A stretch of DNA of 64,000 nucleotides from Methanofollis tationis. Lineage in GTDB: Archaea; Halobacteriota; Methanomicrobia; Methanomicrobiales; Methanofollaceae. The notes beneath the pieces were generated by a model. The model ran no database searches. It was not told the origin of the DNA and was given only the letters and a program-made list of their open reading frames with translations. Positions 16,213 to 23,252 of the stretch are shown here, one piece after another. The stretch spans positions 2,057,104-2,121,103 of the forward strand of contig NZ_JABXWR010000001.1 in assembly GCF_013377755.1 (NCBI RefSeq). The letters run 5' to 3'. Both the position numbers and the translations under genes were made by a program. Within the stretch, counting starts at the first letter, position 1; each line of letters begins with the position of its first letter.

Positions 16213-16419
16213 TTACACGGAGACGTCGATGACGCTGCTTTCTCCCTGCCGGTGTGCCCGTTCGTTGAGCACGGCCACACACCCGGCGATGGCGTCCCCG
16301 ATGTTTTCCAGCGCCTCTTCAAGGGTCTCTCCCTCGGAGTGGCAACCGGGGAGTGCGGGGCAGCTGACGGTAAACCCGCCGTCTTCGGGGTCGGGCGTGA
16401 CGACGACTTTGAAGATCAT
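16213..16419 (-). CDS. hicB: HicB antitoxin, orphan
   Basis: HicB-like protein of 68 residues with VVTPDPEDGGFTVSCPALPGC and TLEEALENIGDAIAG. ATG 16419 gives the family start; a longer in-frame reading adds unlike residues. No HicA frame follows or precedes it. Confidence 0.82.
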   Translation of the reverse strand: MIFKVVVTPDPEDGGFTVSCPALPGCHSEGETLEEALENIGDAIAGCVAVLNERAHRQGESSVIDVSV

Positions 16420-16505
16420 AATCAGATGATTATTATCGATGGTATTGGATAATGGTTTGGGAACACCCGTTTGGGAAGGCACTGCCTGCTCTTTGAACCG
16501 GATGC

Positions 16506-16692
16506 TTGATCAACGACGCCCGATCCCCTTTGCTCCCGGACCTCCTGGCGGCCACCAGATGCTCAAGATCATCTATGATGGGTGGGAGGTCGGATGTTGC
16601 GGTGTCCCGGAAGATATCGTATTTTACGAAGAAATATCCGTGGATCAATCGGTTTCTCATGCCGACCGTCGCACTCCAGGGTATTTCGGGGT
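16506..16692 (-). pseudogene. hepT 3' fragment
   Basis: Second, partial copy of the HepT gene at 11753-12121. It retains PEIPWSA, the catalytic RNRLIHGYF and the DLPPIIDDLEHLVA end, but everything upstream is replaced by the end of hicA copy B a few bases away, and the original stop is lost, so the frame runs on to 16433. Identity to the intact 3' end is high. Confidence 0.75.
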
Positions 16693-16694
16693 TG

Positions 16695-16934
16695 TTATCT
16701 CTCCTCCGACAATACCCATTCCTCCCGCGAGATCCCGGCCTGCTTCAAGATCCGCATCAACAGGTCCACACCGATCTCCTTTGTGTGCGGGTTCGGGACG
16801 GTGAGGACCAGATCGTCCCTGATCATGAATGGATGTTTGCCCCCGGAATATGGTCCTTCGAATCCGAAATTTCGGAGATTTCGAACGAGATCACTCCATG
16901 ATACCGGCCGGATCTTATGATCCGGCATCGGCAT
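16695..16934 (-). CDS. hicA: HicA toxin, copy B
   Basis: HicA-like protein of 79 residues, nearly identical to the one at 12845-13084 but with a different last few residues (WVLSEER instead of WTSLESR), reflecting the recombination junction at its 3' end. The core GGKHPFMIRDDLVLTVP is intact. It overlaps hicB copy B. Confidence 0.85.
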   Translation of the reverse strand: MPMPDHKIRPVSWSDLVRNLRNFGFEGPYSGGKHPFMIRDDLVLTVPNPHTKEIGVDLLMRILKQAGISREEWVLSEER

Positions 16935-17490
16935 CCATCCTGGTGGTTTCCCGGATGGTGATCCCGTCGATCGGCGGGATGGGCATCCCCCTCCTCAGCC
17001 TGATCACGAGCCAGTCGTCGATGACCTCGGCCAGGCGTTCCCGGCACGCCTCAAGCGTCGTGCCGGTGGCCCAGACTCCAGGCAGTTCGGGAACTTCGCC
17101 GTAGTAGGGTTCGTCGTCCTCGATGATCTCGTATCGGGCGTGATGCAGCGCCGCCGTGATGTACTCGATGATCATGTGCGGTCAGGGATGACTTTGGTTC
17201 CGGAGGGAGATTAAGGCTTTGTCCGGGGCGGGCTGAGATGGCCCGCATGAAAGGGTGAAGGACTGTAGCATGAGATCGTCGTTCCATGATTCTCAGGAAC
17301 TATCCGGAGAGGTGGATTCGTCCTCTCCGTCCTCCCCCCGCCACACAAACCACGCCGCGGCGAAGACGAGCGGCACCCCGACCGGGACGCACACGCCCGC
17401 GGGGCCGTGGAAGAGCGGGCCGTAGTGCGCCACGCAGGAGAGGAGGAACGCCGCCCCGGCCCCGGCGAGGAGGAGGGCGACGGGCCGCTG
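16720..17490. repeat. Segmental duplication, copy 2
   Basis: Direct repeat of 12870-13640 at an offset of 3850. In this copy the adjoining membrane-protein gene is complete, so this copy is probably closer to the original arrangement. Confidence 0.8.
16915..17175 (-). CDS. hicB: HicB antitoxin, copy B, shortened by a nonsense change
   Basis: HicB-like antitoxin of 86 residues, otherwise like copy A. The codon TAC in copy A is TAA here, removing about eight C-terminal residues and shortening the overlap with hicA to 20 bases. The core domain is intact, so function may be kept. Confidence 0.86.
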   Translation of the reverse strand: MIIEYITAALHHARYEIIEDDEPYYGEVPELPGVWATGTTLEACRERLAEVIDDWLVIRLRRGMPIPPIDGITIRETTRMDADAGS

Positions 17491-17778
17491 GCCCTTCTCA
17501 TACCACCTGACGATCAGGAGGCAGGCGGCGGCGATCAGGAGGAGGGTGCCGAGGGTCCAGAGGAGGATCGCGAGGGCCGAGCGGCCCCCGATCAGGCCTG
17601 AGGTGACGTAGGTGATCTCGCGCCAGAGGGGGATCCATGATATACCATGGATGGTGTCCTGGTACAGGACGAGGGGGAAGCGGAGGCCTGCGCCCATCCA
17701 GTCGCCGATCGTGAAGACGGTGAGCGGGGCGAGGAGGCAGGCGGCCAGGAGGCCGAGGGTGCGTGGGGGGGTGTTCAT
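17293..17778 (-). CDS. Four-helix membrane protein of unknown function
   Basis: Hydrophobic protein of 161 residues with about four predicted membrane helices (near residues 9-27, 65-90, 100-113 and 126-143) and an acidic tail ending SPDSS. ATG 17778 is used; a TTG one codon earlier is possible. I do not recognise the family. A 3' fragment is repeated at 13443-13640 and another degenerate piece may be present near 20230-20346, so the gene belongs to a mobile or recombining unit with hicBA. Confidence 0.65.
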   Translation of the reverse strand: MNTPPRTLGLLAACLLAPLTVFTIGDWMGAGLRFPLVLYQDTIHGISWIPLWREITYVTSGLIGGRSALAILLWTLGTLLLIAAACLLIVRWYEKGQRPVALLLAGAGAAFLLSCVAHYGPLFHGPAGVCVPVGVPLVFAAAWFVWRGEDGEDESTSPDSS

Positions 17779-17816
17779 CAAGTCACCAGAAAACAGAAAA
17801 ATAAAGTTAAAAAGAA

Positions 17817-18212
17817 TTAGAGGACCTTGTCAAGAAGGACCTGTGAGGTGCCGTCGTTGAACTCGCCGAGGACGACTATACGAGAGACACCCTGAGTGAA
17901 GGTTGAATTGTTGTTTATTTTAATGATCTGACCAACCGTTGGATTGTCTTCTTCAGCGACTTTTGTTCCGTTAAGCTGAATGATGAGGTTGGTAAGACTG
18001 TTCATGTCTGCTCCACCCTGAACCATAAACTCAGGTTCTGAGGAAGCATTGAGTTTTGCCGTCACAACGACCGTCTTTGAGGTCTGCACATTTCCTGCCA
18101 TCCCGAACACGAACGCGGCAATAACCGCGGCCAGGATCACCGTGATGGCGACCATGAGGATGACGCCGATGACCGGCGACACCGCTTCTTCATTCTGTAC
18201 GAACTGTTTCAT
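17817..18212 (-). CDS. Archaeal type IV pilin-like protein
   Basis: Protein of 131 residues with a class III signal peptide: short leader MKQFVQNEEAVSPVIG then the hydrophobic helix VILMVAITVILAAVIAAF. The rest is a polar domain with Asn/Thr-rich strands. A strong ribosome site GGAGGTG precedes the ATG. It resembles the pilin at 10517-10903 in layout; both are probably pilus or cell-surface subunits. Confidence 0.88.
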   Translation of the reverse strand: MKQFVQNEEAVSPVIGVILMVAITVILAAVIAAFVFGMAGNVQTSKTVVVTAKLNASSEPEFMVQGGADMNSLTNLIIQLNGTKVAEEDNPTVGQIIKINNNSTFTQGVSRIVVLGEFNDGTSQVLLDKVL

Positions 18213-18285
18213 CGGTTTTCACCTCCACACCCCGGGGGGGGGCATGGCTACTACGTGCTATATCGTTCTTGTATATAATGATTTT
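18213..18285 (-). promoter_or_regulatory. Pilin promoter and leader
   Basis: On the minus strand a TATA-like ATTATATACAAG lies at about 18268-18280, and the leader contains a run of nine C (C strand) and the strong ribosome site GGAGGTGAAAACCG just before the ATG at 18212. Confidence 0.5.
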
Positions 18286-18381
18286 CATTTTAATGCGCCA
18301 GCGATATAGTAATATGATATATATTTCCCGGCCATGATCCTGTGAATCCGCCGGAGAAGTCGGAGAACTGTGGTTTCTCTG

Positions 18382-18482
18382 GAGGTGCGATGCCCGCCCC
18401 GCCCTGGAGGGCCGGCCCGGAGGGGCGGGCCTCCTCCGGGGCGGGTGGCGGTCGCCCCCGTCCCCTCGCAGGATCCGGGGGT
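18382..18482. ncRNA. GC-rich structured RNA candidate with three-way junction
   Basis: A perfect 9-bp stem CCCGCCCCG (18393-18401)/CGGGGCGGG (18437-18445) encloses two further hairpins (GCCCT/AGGGC and GGCCCG/CGGGCC). CCCCCG (18455-18460) pairs with CGGGGG (18476-18481), and TGCGA (18386-18390) can pair with TCGCA (18466-18470) inside that loop, a possible pseudoknot. The block sits between AT-rich, TATA-containing flanks on both sides, so the strand is undecided. Short frames across it are Arg/Gly/Pro-rich and unconvincing. It fills most of the 403-base gap between the pilin and thiD. Confidence 0.45.
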
Positions 18483-18615
18483 GATCGCCCCGCGGCGAAG
18501 GGGTCAATTCCAACGATCAAAATATAATCCTTGCGTATTTATTGTGCCGAAGAAAAAATTGTATTTTGTTAAATTATAGAGGAATAACGATTTTTTGCGA
18601 TCATCCCTTCTGCCT

Positions 18616-19419
18616 TCACCCCGATTTTTCCTCCCCCCTGCCGCACCGCCACAGGGGCCTGACCGAGCGCCGCCCCGAACGGTCAGGGACGGCGTGGCTG
18701 ATCGCATCGGCGGTGAACGCCTTCGCCGCCGGGAACGCCTCCCGCAGGCCCATGCCGCGGGCGAGGCCGGCCGAGAGAGCCGCCGAGAAGCAGCAGCCCG
18801 AGCCGTGGACGTCGTAGGGCGAGCGGGTGCCGGTGAGGAGGGCCTCCCCTTCGCGATCGAGGAGGAGGTCGGCCGGCGCCCCGGCGAGGTGGCCCCCCTT
18901 CACGACCACCGCGGCGGCGCCCATCGCCAGGACCGCCTCCGCCGCCGCCCGCATACCGGCGAGGTTCCTGACCTCCATCCCCGCGAGCGCCTCCGCCTCC
19001 GGGATGTTCGGGGTCACCACCGCCGCACGCGGGATGAGGTGGCGCACCAGCGCCTCCGCCGCCTCCTCCGCGAGCAGGCGGGCGCCCGAGGTCGCCACCA
19101 TCACCGGGTCGACGACGATCGGGATCCCCGCCGGGACCGCCGCCGCCACCGCCCTGATGATCCCGGCCTCGGCGAGCATCCCGGTCTTCGCCGCCGCCAC
19201 CGGGAACGCCTCGAAGACCGACCGCATCTGCGCCGCCACCGCATCCGGCGGCAGGGGCCACGCCCCCGCCACCCCGCCGGGGTTCTGGGCGGTCACCGCC
19301 GTCACCGCCGCCGTCCCCCAGACGCCGAGGGCGGCGAAGGCCGCCAGGTCGGCCTCGATCCCGGCCCCGCCGCCCGAGTCCGAGCCCGCGATCGTGAGGG
19401 CGCACGGATAGGAATACAT
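18616..19419 (-). CDS. thiD: Hydroxymethylpyrimidine phosphate kinase ThiD
   Basis: Ribokinase-fold enzyme that phosphorylates 4-amino-5-hydroxymethyl-2-methylpyrimidine (phosphate) for thiamine synthesis. Conserved segments are CALTIAGSDSGGGAGIEADL at the N-terminus, VVDPVMVATSG, AVVTPNIPEAEAL, VVVKGGH and the anion-hole motif VHGSGCCFSAAL. The 267 residues match a stand-alone ThiD without the ThiN domain of many archaea; the last 20 residues are Arg-rich and unusual. No other thiamine gene is nearby. Confidence 0.92.
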   Translation of the reverse strand: MYSYPCALTIAGSDSGGGAGIEADLAAFAALGVWGTAAVTAVTAQNPGGVAGAWPLPPDAVAAQMRSVFEAFPVAAAKTGMLAEAGIIRAVAAAVPAGIPIVVDPVMVATSGARLLAEEAAEALVRHLIPRAAVVTPNIPEAEALAGMEVRNLAGMRAAAEAVLAMGAAAVVVKGGHLAGAPADLLLDREGEALLTGTRSPYDVHGSGCCFSAALSAGLARGMGLREAFPAAKAFTADAISHAVPDRSGRRSVRPLWRCGRGEEKSG

Positions 19420-19673
19420 GATCGTGAGGTGTGCGCCGGGAGGAGAAGTAGGTGGCGTTTTTTGCCGTCAGATCGTGGGCGTCTCGCCCCCGCCTTCGCG
19501 GCTCTTCGGGTGAGGTAATGGCGGGCATGAAGGGGGATTGGGGTGCGCCGCCCCGGGATCGAGGCCTCTCATCGCCATCTGCCTCCGCCCGGCAGGGACG
19601 CGGATCGCCTTCAAAGGCCATGCATGGTGATCACAGTTATATCATAAGGCATGATAGAAGGTAACAGGGAACA

Positions 19674-19880
19674 ATGATGTCTGAAATAAAGCGCCAGTAC
19701 GTGATGTCCGAAGACAACACCCCGGTCGGCGTCATCATCGACATCGCGACCTTTGAACGGATCGAATCCATTCTCGAAGACTACGGCCTTGCGCAGTTCA
19801 TCCATGAAGCCGACGACGAAGAGCCCCTCGACCGTTCAGAGGCACTGAAATATTATAAAAAGATACAGGGATCCGCCTGA
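19674..19880 (+). CDS. RelB/Phd-like antitoxin
   Basis: Antitoxin of 68 residues preceding a RelE-like toxin by one base. It contains KRQYVMSEDNTPVGVIIDI and ESILEDYGLAQFIHEADDEE, with a basic end typical of toxin-wrapping tails. AACAGGGA precedes two adjacent ATGs (19674, 19677). It is the intact paralogue of the orphan at 10971-11165. Confidence 0.82.
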   Translation: MMSEIKRQYVMSEDNTPVGVIIDIATFERIESILEDYGLAQFIHEADDEEPLDRSEALKYYKKIQGSA

Positions 19881-19881
19881 A

Positions 19882-20154
19882 ATGGTCCCCTGCCTCTATA
19901 AAAAGACGTTTTTAAAGGATCTTGCTAAGATCCCGCCCCCCACCAGAGATACCATCGAAGAGCTGGCGTTTACCGACCTCCCTGCCTCCACCGATCTCTA
20001 TACCGATTTCGACTTCAAAAAAATGAAAGGATATTCAGACTTCTACCGAATACGTGTAGGGCGATACCGGATCGGGTGCAGACTCACCGCAACCGGAACC
20101 CTGATCCTCTACCGCGTAAAATCCCGGGAAGAGATCTACTCGATATTTCCGTGA
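19882..20154 (+). CDS. RelE/ParE-family toxin
   Basis: Small basic protein of 90 residues of the RelE superfamily. Typical elements are the N-terminal helix with KKTFLKDLAKIPP and the strand block FYRIRVGRYRIGCRL followed by LILYRVKSREEIY. Family members cleave mRNA on the ribosome. It follows its antitoxin by one base. Confidence 0.87.
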   Translation: MVPCLYKKTFLKDLAKIPPPTRDTIEELAFTDLPASTDLYTDFDFKKMKGYSDFYRIRVGRYRIGCRLTATGTLILYRVKSREEIYSIFP

Positions 20155-20231
20155 TCCCTCTCCTGACGACCACGACGTTTGCCCCTCCTCCTACCCGCCT
20201 GATAAGACTCCCCTCTTCCACGCTTCGCATC

Positions 20232-20346
20232 CTGGCGGGGTTTGCCGCTGATCTCTGTGATCGGCTTGCTCATGCAGTGGCGGAGAGCGGGAGAAGAGGA
20301 AACTGAAGAGGATGGGAGGACGAAATATCCCCCCGGACAGTTCCTG
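20232..20346 (+). pseudogene. Possible degenerate 3' end of the membrane-protein gene
   Basis: In one frame the sequence reads GLPLISVIGLLMQWRR and then an acidic stretch, resembling the end of the membrane protein at 17293-17778. CCGGACAGTTCCTGAGAATC at 20333-20352 nearly matches the complement of the ends at 13437 and 17287, including the SPDSS-stop. A frameshift separates the two parts. The similarity is short. Confidence 0.3.
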
Positions 20347-20406
20347 AGAATCGTAGGCCGGAAATCTCACACAGTGAACGCGAGGATGCACTATTCCTGA
20401 CCGCCC

Positions 20407-20655
20407 TCACACCGCGAGATCGACCTCGCCGGCCGCGAGCGGGCGGGCGCAGATCCTCCCCTCGTGGACGTCCTTCATCACCGCATCGATCCGCCGGGAG
20501 ATATCGGCGGTGTAATACGCCTCACCGCAGCGGTCGCAGACGAAGGCGGGGACCTCTTTGATGACAATAATCTCGTCCCCAACGCGTGCGATGAACTCAA
20601 GCCTCTCTCCCTCGTGCAGCCCGCCCCTGCAGAACGTGCATCTCTCTGGAATCAT
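20407..20655 (-). CDS. YgiT-type zinc-finger protein (antitoxin-like)
   Basis: Protein of 82 residues with two CxxC knuckles (CTFC and CDRC) spaced as in YgiT/MqsA-type N-terminal zinc fingers, and a C-terminal segment ADISRRIDAVMKDV. Such proteins are usually antitoxins encoded after a short toxin gene; none is seen upstream, so it appears orphaned. ATG 20655 gives the family start. It is divergent from the MNT gene across a shared promoter with a palindromic operator. Confidence 0.75.
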   Translation of the reverse strand: MIPERCTFCRGGLHEGERLEFIARVGDEIIVIKEVPAFVCDRCGEAYYTADISRRIDAVMKDVHEGRICARPLAAGEVDLAV

Positions 20656-20734
20656 GGGTGTGTTCCTCCTCGTCCGTGTATCAAGGTGCCTGCCGATAGT
20701 TCTTTCCTCCCATGGATGGGTGCAGACCCGGATG

Positions 20735-20763
20735 TTCACGCAACGTGAACAATATGTTCACGG
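20735..20763. promoter_or_regulatory. Operator with three GTTCACG half-sites
   Basis: GTTCACG (20735-20741), CAA, CGTGAAC (20745-20751) form a perfect palindrome, and a third GTTCACG follows at 20757-20763, exactly 22 bases after the first, on the same helix face. The same arrangement is kept in the remnant at 22375-22403. A winged-helix regulator such as the adjacent HTH-nucleotidyltransferase could bind here. Confidence 0.55.
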
Positions 20764-20807
20764 ATCGAAAACATCATCTCCCTCCGCCGCAAACAGGGGC
20801 CCTGATC

Positions 20808-21353
20808 ATGCTCCCGGAGATCTTCAAAACAGAAGAGCGTATCCGCATCCTCCGTCACATCAGCCTCGGGAAATCAGCCACCGTCGGAGCGGTCGCCCTC
20901 GCCACCGGCGTCTCAAAAGGGCTTGTATCCGGTTACCTCAATCTGCTCGTCGAAGAAGGGCTGCTCAGGCGCGAAAACCGGGCATTTATACGGGACGACT
21001 CCGCCCTCTGGCTGGCCATCAAGCGCCTCCTCAACCTTGACCTCCTCAAAGACCTGATCGTTCTCCCCGCATGGGCGCAGGGGATCGGTATCTACGGATC
21101 ATGGGCCAGCGGCACCAACACGGCAGAGAGCGACCTCGACCTCTGGGTCCTTGTCGACGCCCTCGACCCCGGGACCGAGATCAGGGCGGCAGAACTCGAA
21201 CAGGCCATCGCACTGCGCATCCACTGCGAAGTCAACGCCCTCCTCCTCACCCCCGACAAAGTGCGACACCTTGGAGAACACGACCGGCCATTCTACACGG
21301 GCCTGAAAACCGGACACCTGACACTGGATGGTGAAGACTTTGCAACCACTTGA
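20808..21353 (+). CDS. HTH-fused nucleotidyltransferase (MNT) antitoxin-like protein
   Basis: Protein of about 181 residues. The N-terminal half is a winged-helix domain (ERIRILRHISL, VGAVALATGVSKGLVSGYLNLL). The C-terminal half is a polymerase-beta-like nucleotidyltransferase with GSWASGTNTAESDLDLWVLV, the GSX10DxD motif. It overlaps the following HEPN gene by 26 bases, so the pair is a MNT-HEPN toxin-antitoxin-like module. ATG 20808 fits the conserved MLPEIFKTEERIRIL start, also traceable in the remnant at 22455. Confidence 0.82.
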   Translation: MLPEIFKTEERIRILRHISLGKSATVGAVALATGVSKGLVSGYLNLLVEEGLLRRENRAFIRDDSALWLAIKRLLNLDLLKDLIVLPAWAQGIGIYGSWASGTNTAESDLDLWVLVDALDPGTEIRAAELEQAIALRIHCEVNALLLTPDKVRHLGEHDRPFYTGLKTGHLTLDGEDFATT

Positions 21354-21771
21354 CGACTGCTTTGCCGACGGCAAACTCCAGACTGTCGAACCCTCGTACG
21401 AGAAGGCGTGCCAGTCGATCGCCCTCGCCCGCGCCTATCTCGACGAGGCGCGACAGTCCGGCGCCATCGGCACCACCAGACTGGCGATGAACGGCCTCTA
21501 CTTCGCATGGTTCCACGCCGGCAGATCCGTCCTCTTCAGGGACGGCATCAGGGAGAAAAGCCACTACTGCCTTGAACAGTATCTCGGCACCTATGTTTCA
21601 GCAGGAAGACTCGACGCCAGGTGGCTATCTCTCTTCGGACGGATGCGAAAGAAACGCGAGAGTAGCCAGTATTCGTTCAGTCCGGCACCTCTCCCCGATG
21701 AAATAGAGAGCGTTATCGAACTGACCGAAGAGTTCATCGACCGGATGGAGGAGATCGTCTCGGGCAGATAA
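21328..21771 (+). CDS. HEPN-domain protein, MNT partner
   Basis: All-helical protein of 147 residues of the HEPN class that pairs with HTH-MNT proteins. Characteristic segments are KACQSIALARAYLDEA, AMNGLYFAWFHAGRSVLFRDG and REKSHYCLEQYL. HEPN toxins are RNases with an Rx4-6H motif; here the nearest spacing is unusual (R-E-K-S-H), so activity is uncertain. ATG 21328 is used. Confidence 0.8.
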   Translation: MVKTLQPLDDCFADGKLQTVEPSYEKACQSIALARAYLDEARQSGAIGTTRLAMNGLYFAWFHAGRSVLFRDGIREKSHYCLEQYLGTYVSAGRLDARWLSLFGRMRKKRESSQYSFSPAPLPDEIESVIELTEEFIDRMEEIVSGR

Positions 21772-21775
21772 CAGT

Positions 21776-22054
21776 TCATCTCCCCCCATCACGAATTCCT
21801 GTACGCCGATGCCCCACCTCGATCACATGGATGACCATCACGTCATCGACGATGGTGAGGATCGCGCGGTATTCCCCGACCAGGAGAGAATAAAATGGGG
21901 GGTTCTGTCCTCCCTGCACCCTCTTCACCTGCCTCCGCGGATCCGTCTCCCCGGCCAGGGAGACCAGCGCTTCACCGATCTTCAGGGCATCGTCCCTCGG
22001 GATGCGCGTGATCTCACGACGGGCCGTCGCGGAGAAGAAGAGGCGATACCTCAT
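21776..22054 (-). CDS. RelE/ParE-family toxin
   Basis: RelE-like protein of 92 residues: MRYRLFFSATARREITRIP, DPRRQVKRVQG, YSLLVGEYRAILTIVDDVMVIHVIEVGHR. Family toxins inhibit translation or gyrase. It overlaps its antitoxin by four bases (ATGA). Confidence 0.88.
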   Translation of the reverse strand: MRYRLFFSATARREITRIPRDDALKIGEALVSLAGETDPRRQVKRVQGGQNPPFYSLLVGEYRAILTIVDDVMVIHVIEVGHRRTGIRDGGR

Positions 22055-22296
22055 TCGTCTTTCAGCTCCGACATGACCTGCTCAAGGGTATAGACCCGGC
22101 CCTTCTTGATATCTTCGAGGGATTCCTCAATGGCCTTGATCGTCGCATCGCTGAGAGGTTCGTCATCGACGGCCATCTCCACAAGCCGCCCGATCACGTC
22201 GGTATAGGACTCCCGCGGGTGGATCTTCAGAGAATCCAGGCGGTTCTTAAGGGGGACCTTGATCTTGATGGTCGTGGTGTCGGTAGCACATGGCAT
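22051..22296 (-). CDS. Antitoxin of RelE pair
   Basis: Protein of 81 residues with a ribbon-helix-helix-like start (TTTIKIKVPLKNRLDSLK) and an acidic C-terminal part (ESLEDIKKGRVYTLEQVMSE) typical of antitoxins that clasp RelE. ATG 22296 is preferred over 22320 because the latter lies in the promoter with GGTATAC-type repeats. Confidence 0.8.
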   Translation of the reverse strand: MPCATDTTTIKIKVPLKNRLDSLKIHPRESYTDVIGRLVEMAVDDEPLSDATIKAIEESLEDIKKGRVYTLEQVMSELKDE

Positions 22297-22374
22297 ACTA
22301 TGGTATACAGAGGTATCCAATATCTAGGTTATGATCGAGCGATCCCCGCGCCCTCTGGGGACGGTGGACAGGCA

Positions 22375-22465
22375 GTTCACGCCCCATGAACACCATGTTC
22401 ACGGAGCGAAAACAACCCTCTGCCCCGACCGCAAACAGGGAGTTCTGGTCATACTCCCGGAGATA
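22375..22465 (+). pseudogene. Remnant of a second MNT promoter and gene start
   Basis: The segment matches 20735-20825: GTTCACG half-sites at 22375 and 22397 with the same 22-base spacing, then GAGCGAAAACA, CCGCAAACAGGG and CTCCCGGAGAT. The start ATG has become ATA and the coding match stops after a few codons. It lies between the RelE-antitoxin pair and the vapB-like gene. Confidence 0.65.
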
Positions 22466-22661
22466 CGACGCGGCAGGCGCTGTCGCATATACGCCCTCGC
22501 CGTTCATCGCACTCCCCGATCTCTTTTAACACCTCGGACAATCTTCTCTTCCCGGGGTAGTGGCGGAGGATCACATCGGAGAAACTATCCCTCTCCGATC
22601 GCTTCAGCCCTTTGAGGAGGTCGTAGGCTTCATCGGTGATGGAGATCGTCCTTGTCGCCAT
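22449..22661 (-). CDS. VapB-like antitoxin with replaced C-terminus
   Basis: Protein of 70 residues starting [20 protein letters not shown], followed by [13 protein letters not shown] and [12 protein letters not shown], the archaeal VapB (DUF217) pattern. The last 20 residues are cysteine- and arginine-rich, unlike the family, and are encoded by the strand opposite the MNT remnant, so the gene seems truncated by that insertion. No VapC toxin follows. Confidence 0.7.
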   Translation of the reverse strand: MATRTISITDEAYDLLKGLKRSERDSFSDVILRHYPGKRRLSEVLKEIGECDERRGRICDSACRVVSPGV

Positions 22662-23012
22662 GTGGCTGTGTATGTGTATCCGTATATGAATTACGGGGAG
22701 GAAACCGGCGTCGGCCTCTCCGGCATCACCGCCCGCCATCCTCCTCACGGTTCACAACGATTTGTTGACACATGAGGAGACTACTCTCCTATCAACTTCT
22801 TATTCAAGCGTGTTGCGCCGGTCCGCTGGCGTTCCGCGTAACCGTCCCCTCGGGTGAGAACACCTTATCGTGCAGGGGCGTTCGGGACGGAGCGGGAAGG
22901 CCCGGGCCAGCAGGCGCGGGGCAGGTCACATCCGAAGAAAAATAAAGTTTCTATTGCAGAACAGAGAAAAAAACAGTGCAACCTCTATCCAGATCTGATA
23001 AAATGATAGAGA
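22662..23012. other. Non-coding stretch with a large inverted repeat
   Basis: No gene is evident in these 351 bases. CCGTCCC (22842-22848) pairs with GGGACGG (22884-22890), and CCGCT (22823-22827) pairs with the adjoining AGCGG (22891-22895), leaving a one-sided bulge. It could be a small RNA or decayed sequence. A-rich tracts near 22940-22970 adjoin the next hicA. Confidence 0.45.
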
Positions 23013-23252
23013 TTACCCGAGCAGGGTGAAAAACTCCTCTTTTGTGAGATCTGCCTGCTTGAGTATCGACAGCAGCGTTCCTCTGGGAATATCCTTCTTT
23101 TTCGGAACAATAACAAGCAGGTTCTTTCCTGTCGTTTCGGCCTTATACAGGGCAACATGGCTCCCTTTGCCCCGCCTTGGTGCATAATCAAACCCTGCTC
23201 GCTTCAGTGCACCGATAACATCGTCCGAAGAAAGGACAGGGAGTTTATTCAC
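23013..23252 (-). CDS. hicA: HicA toxin
   Basis: HicA of 79 residues: LPVLSSDDVIGALKRAGF, RRGKGSHVALY with the catalytic GSH, VPKKKDIPRGTLLSILKQADL. The GTG start at 23252 overlaps the hicB stop by four bases. Confidence 0.9.
   Translation of the reverse strand: MNKLPVLSSDDVIGALKRAGFDYAPRRGKGSHVALYKAETTGKNLLVIVPKKKDIPRGTLLSILKQADLTKEEFFTLLG

Noticed and set aside
18342-18527. Short plus-strand frame (61 codons) across the GC-rich block
   Set aside because: Pro/Gly/Arg-rich translation over perfect stems; RNA structure is a better explanation.
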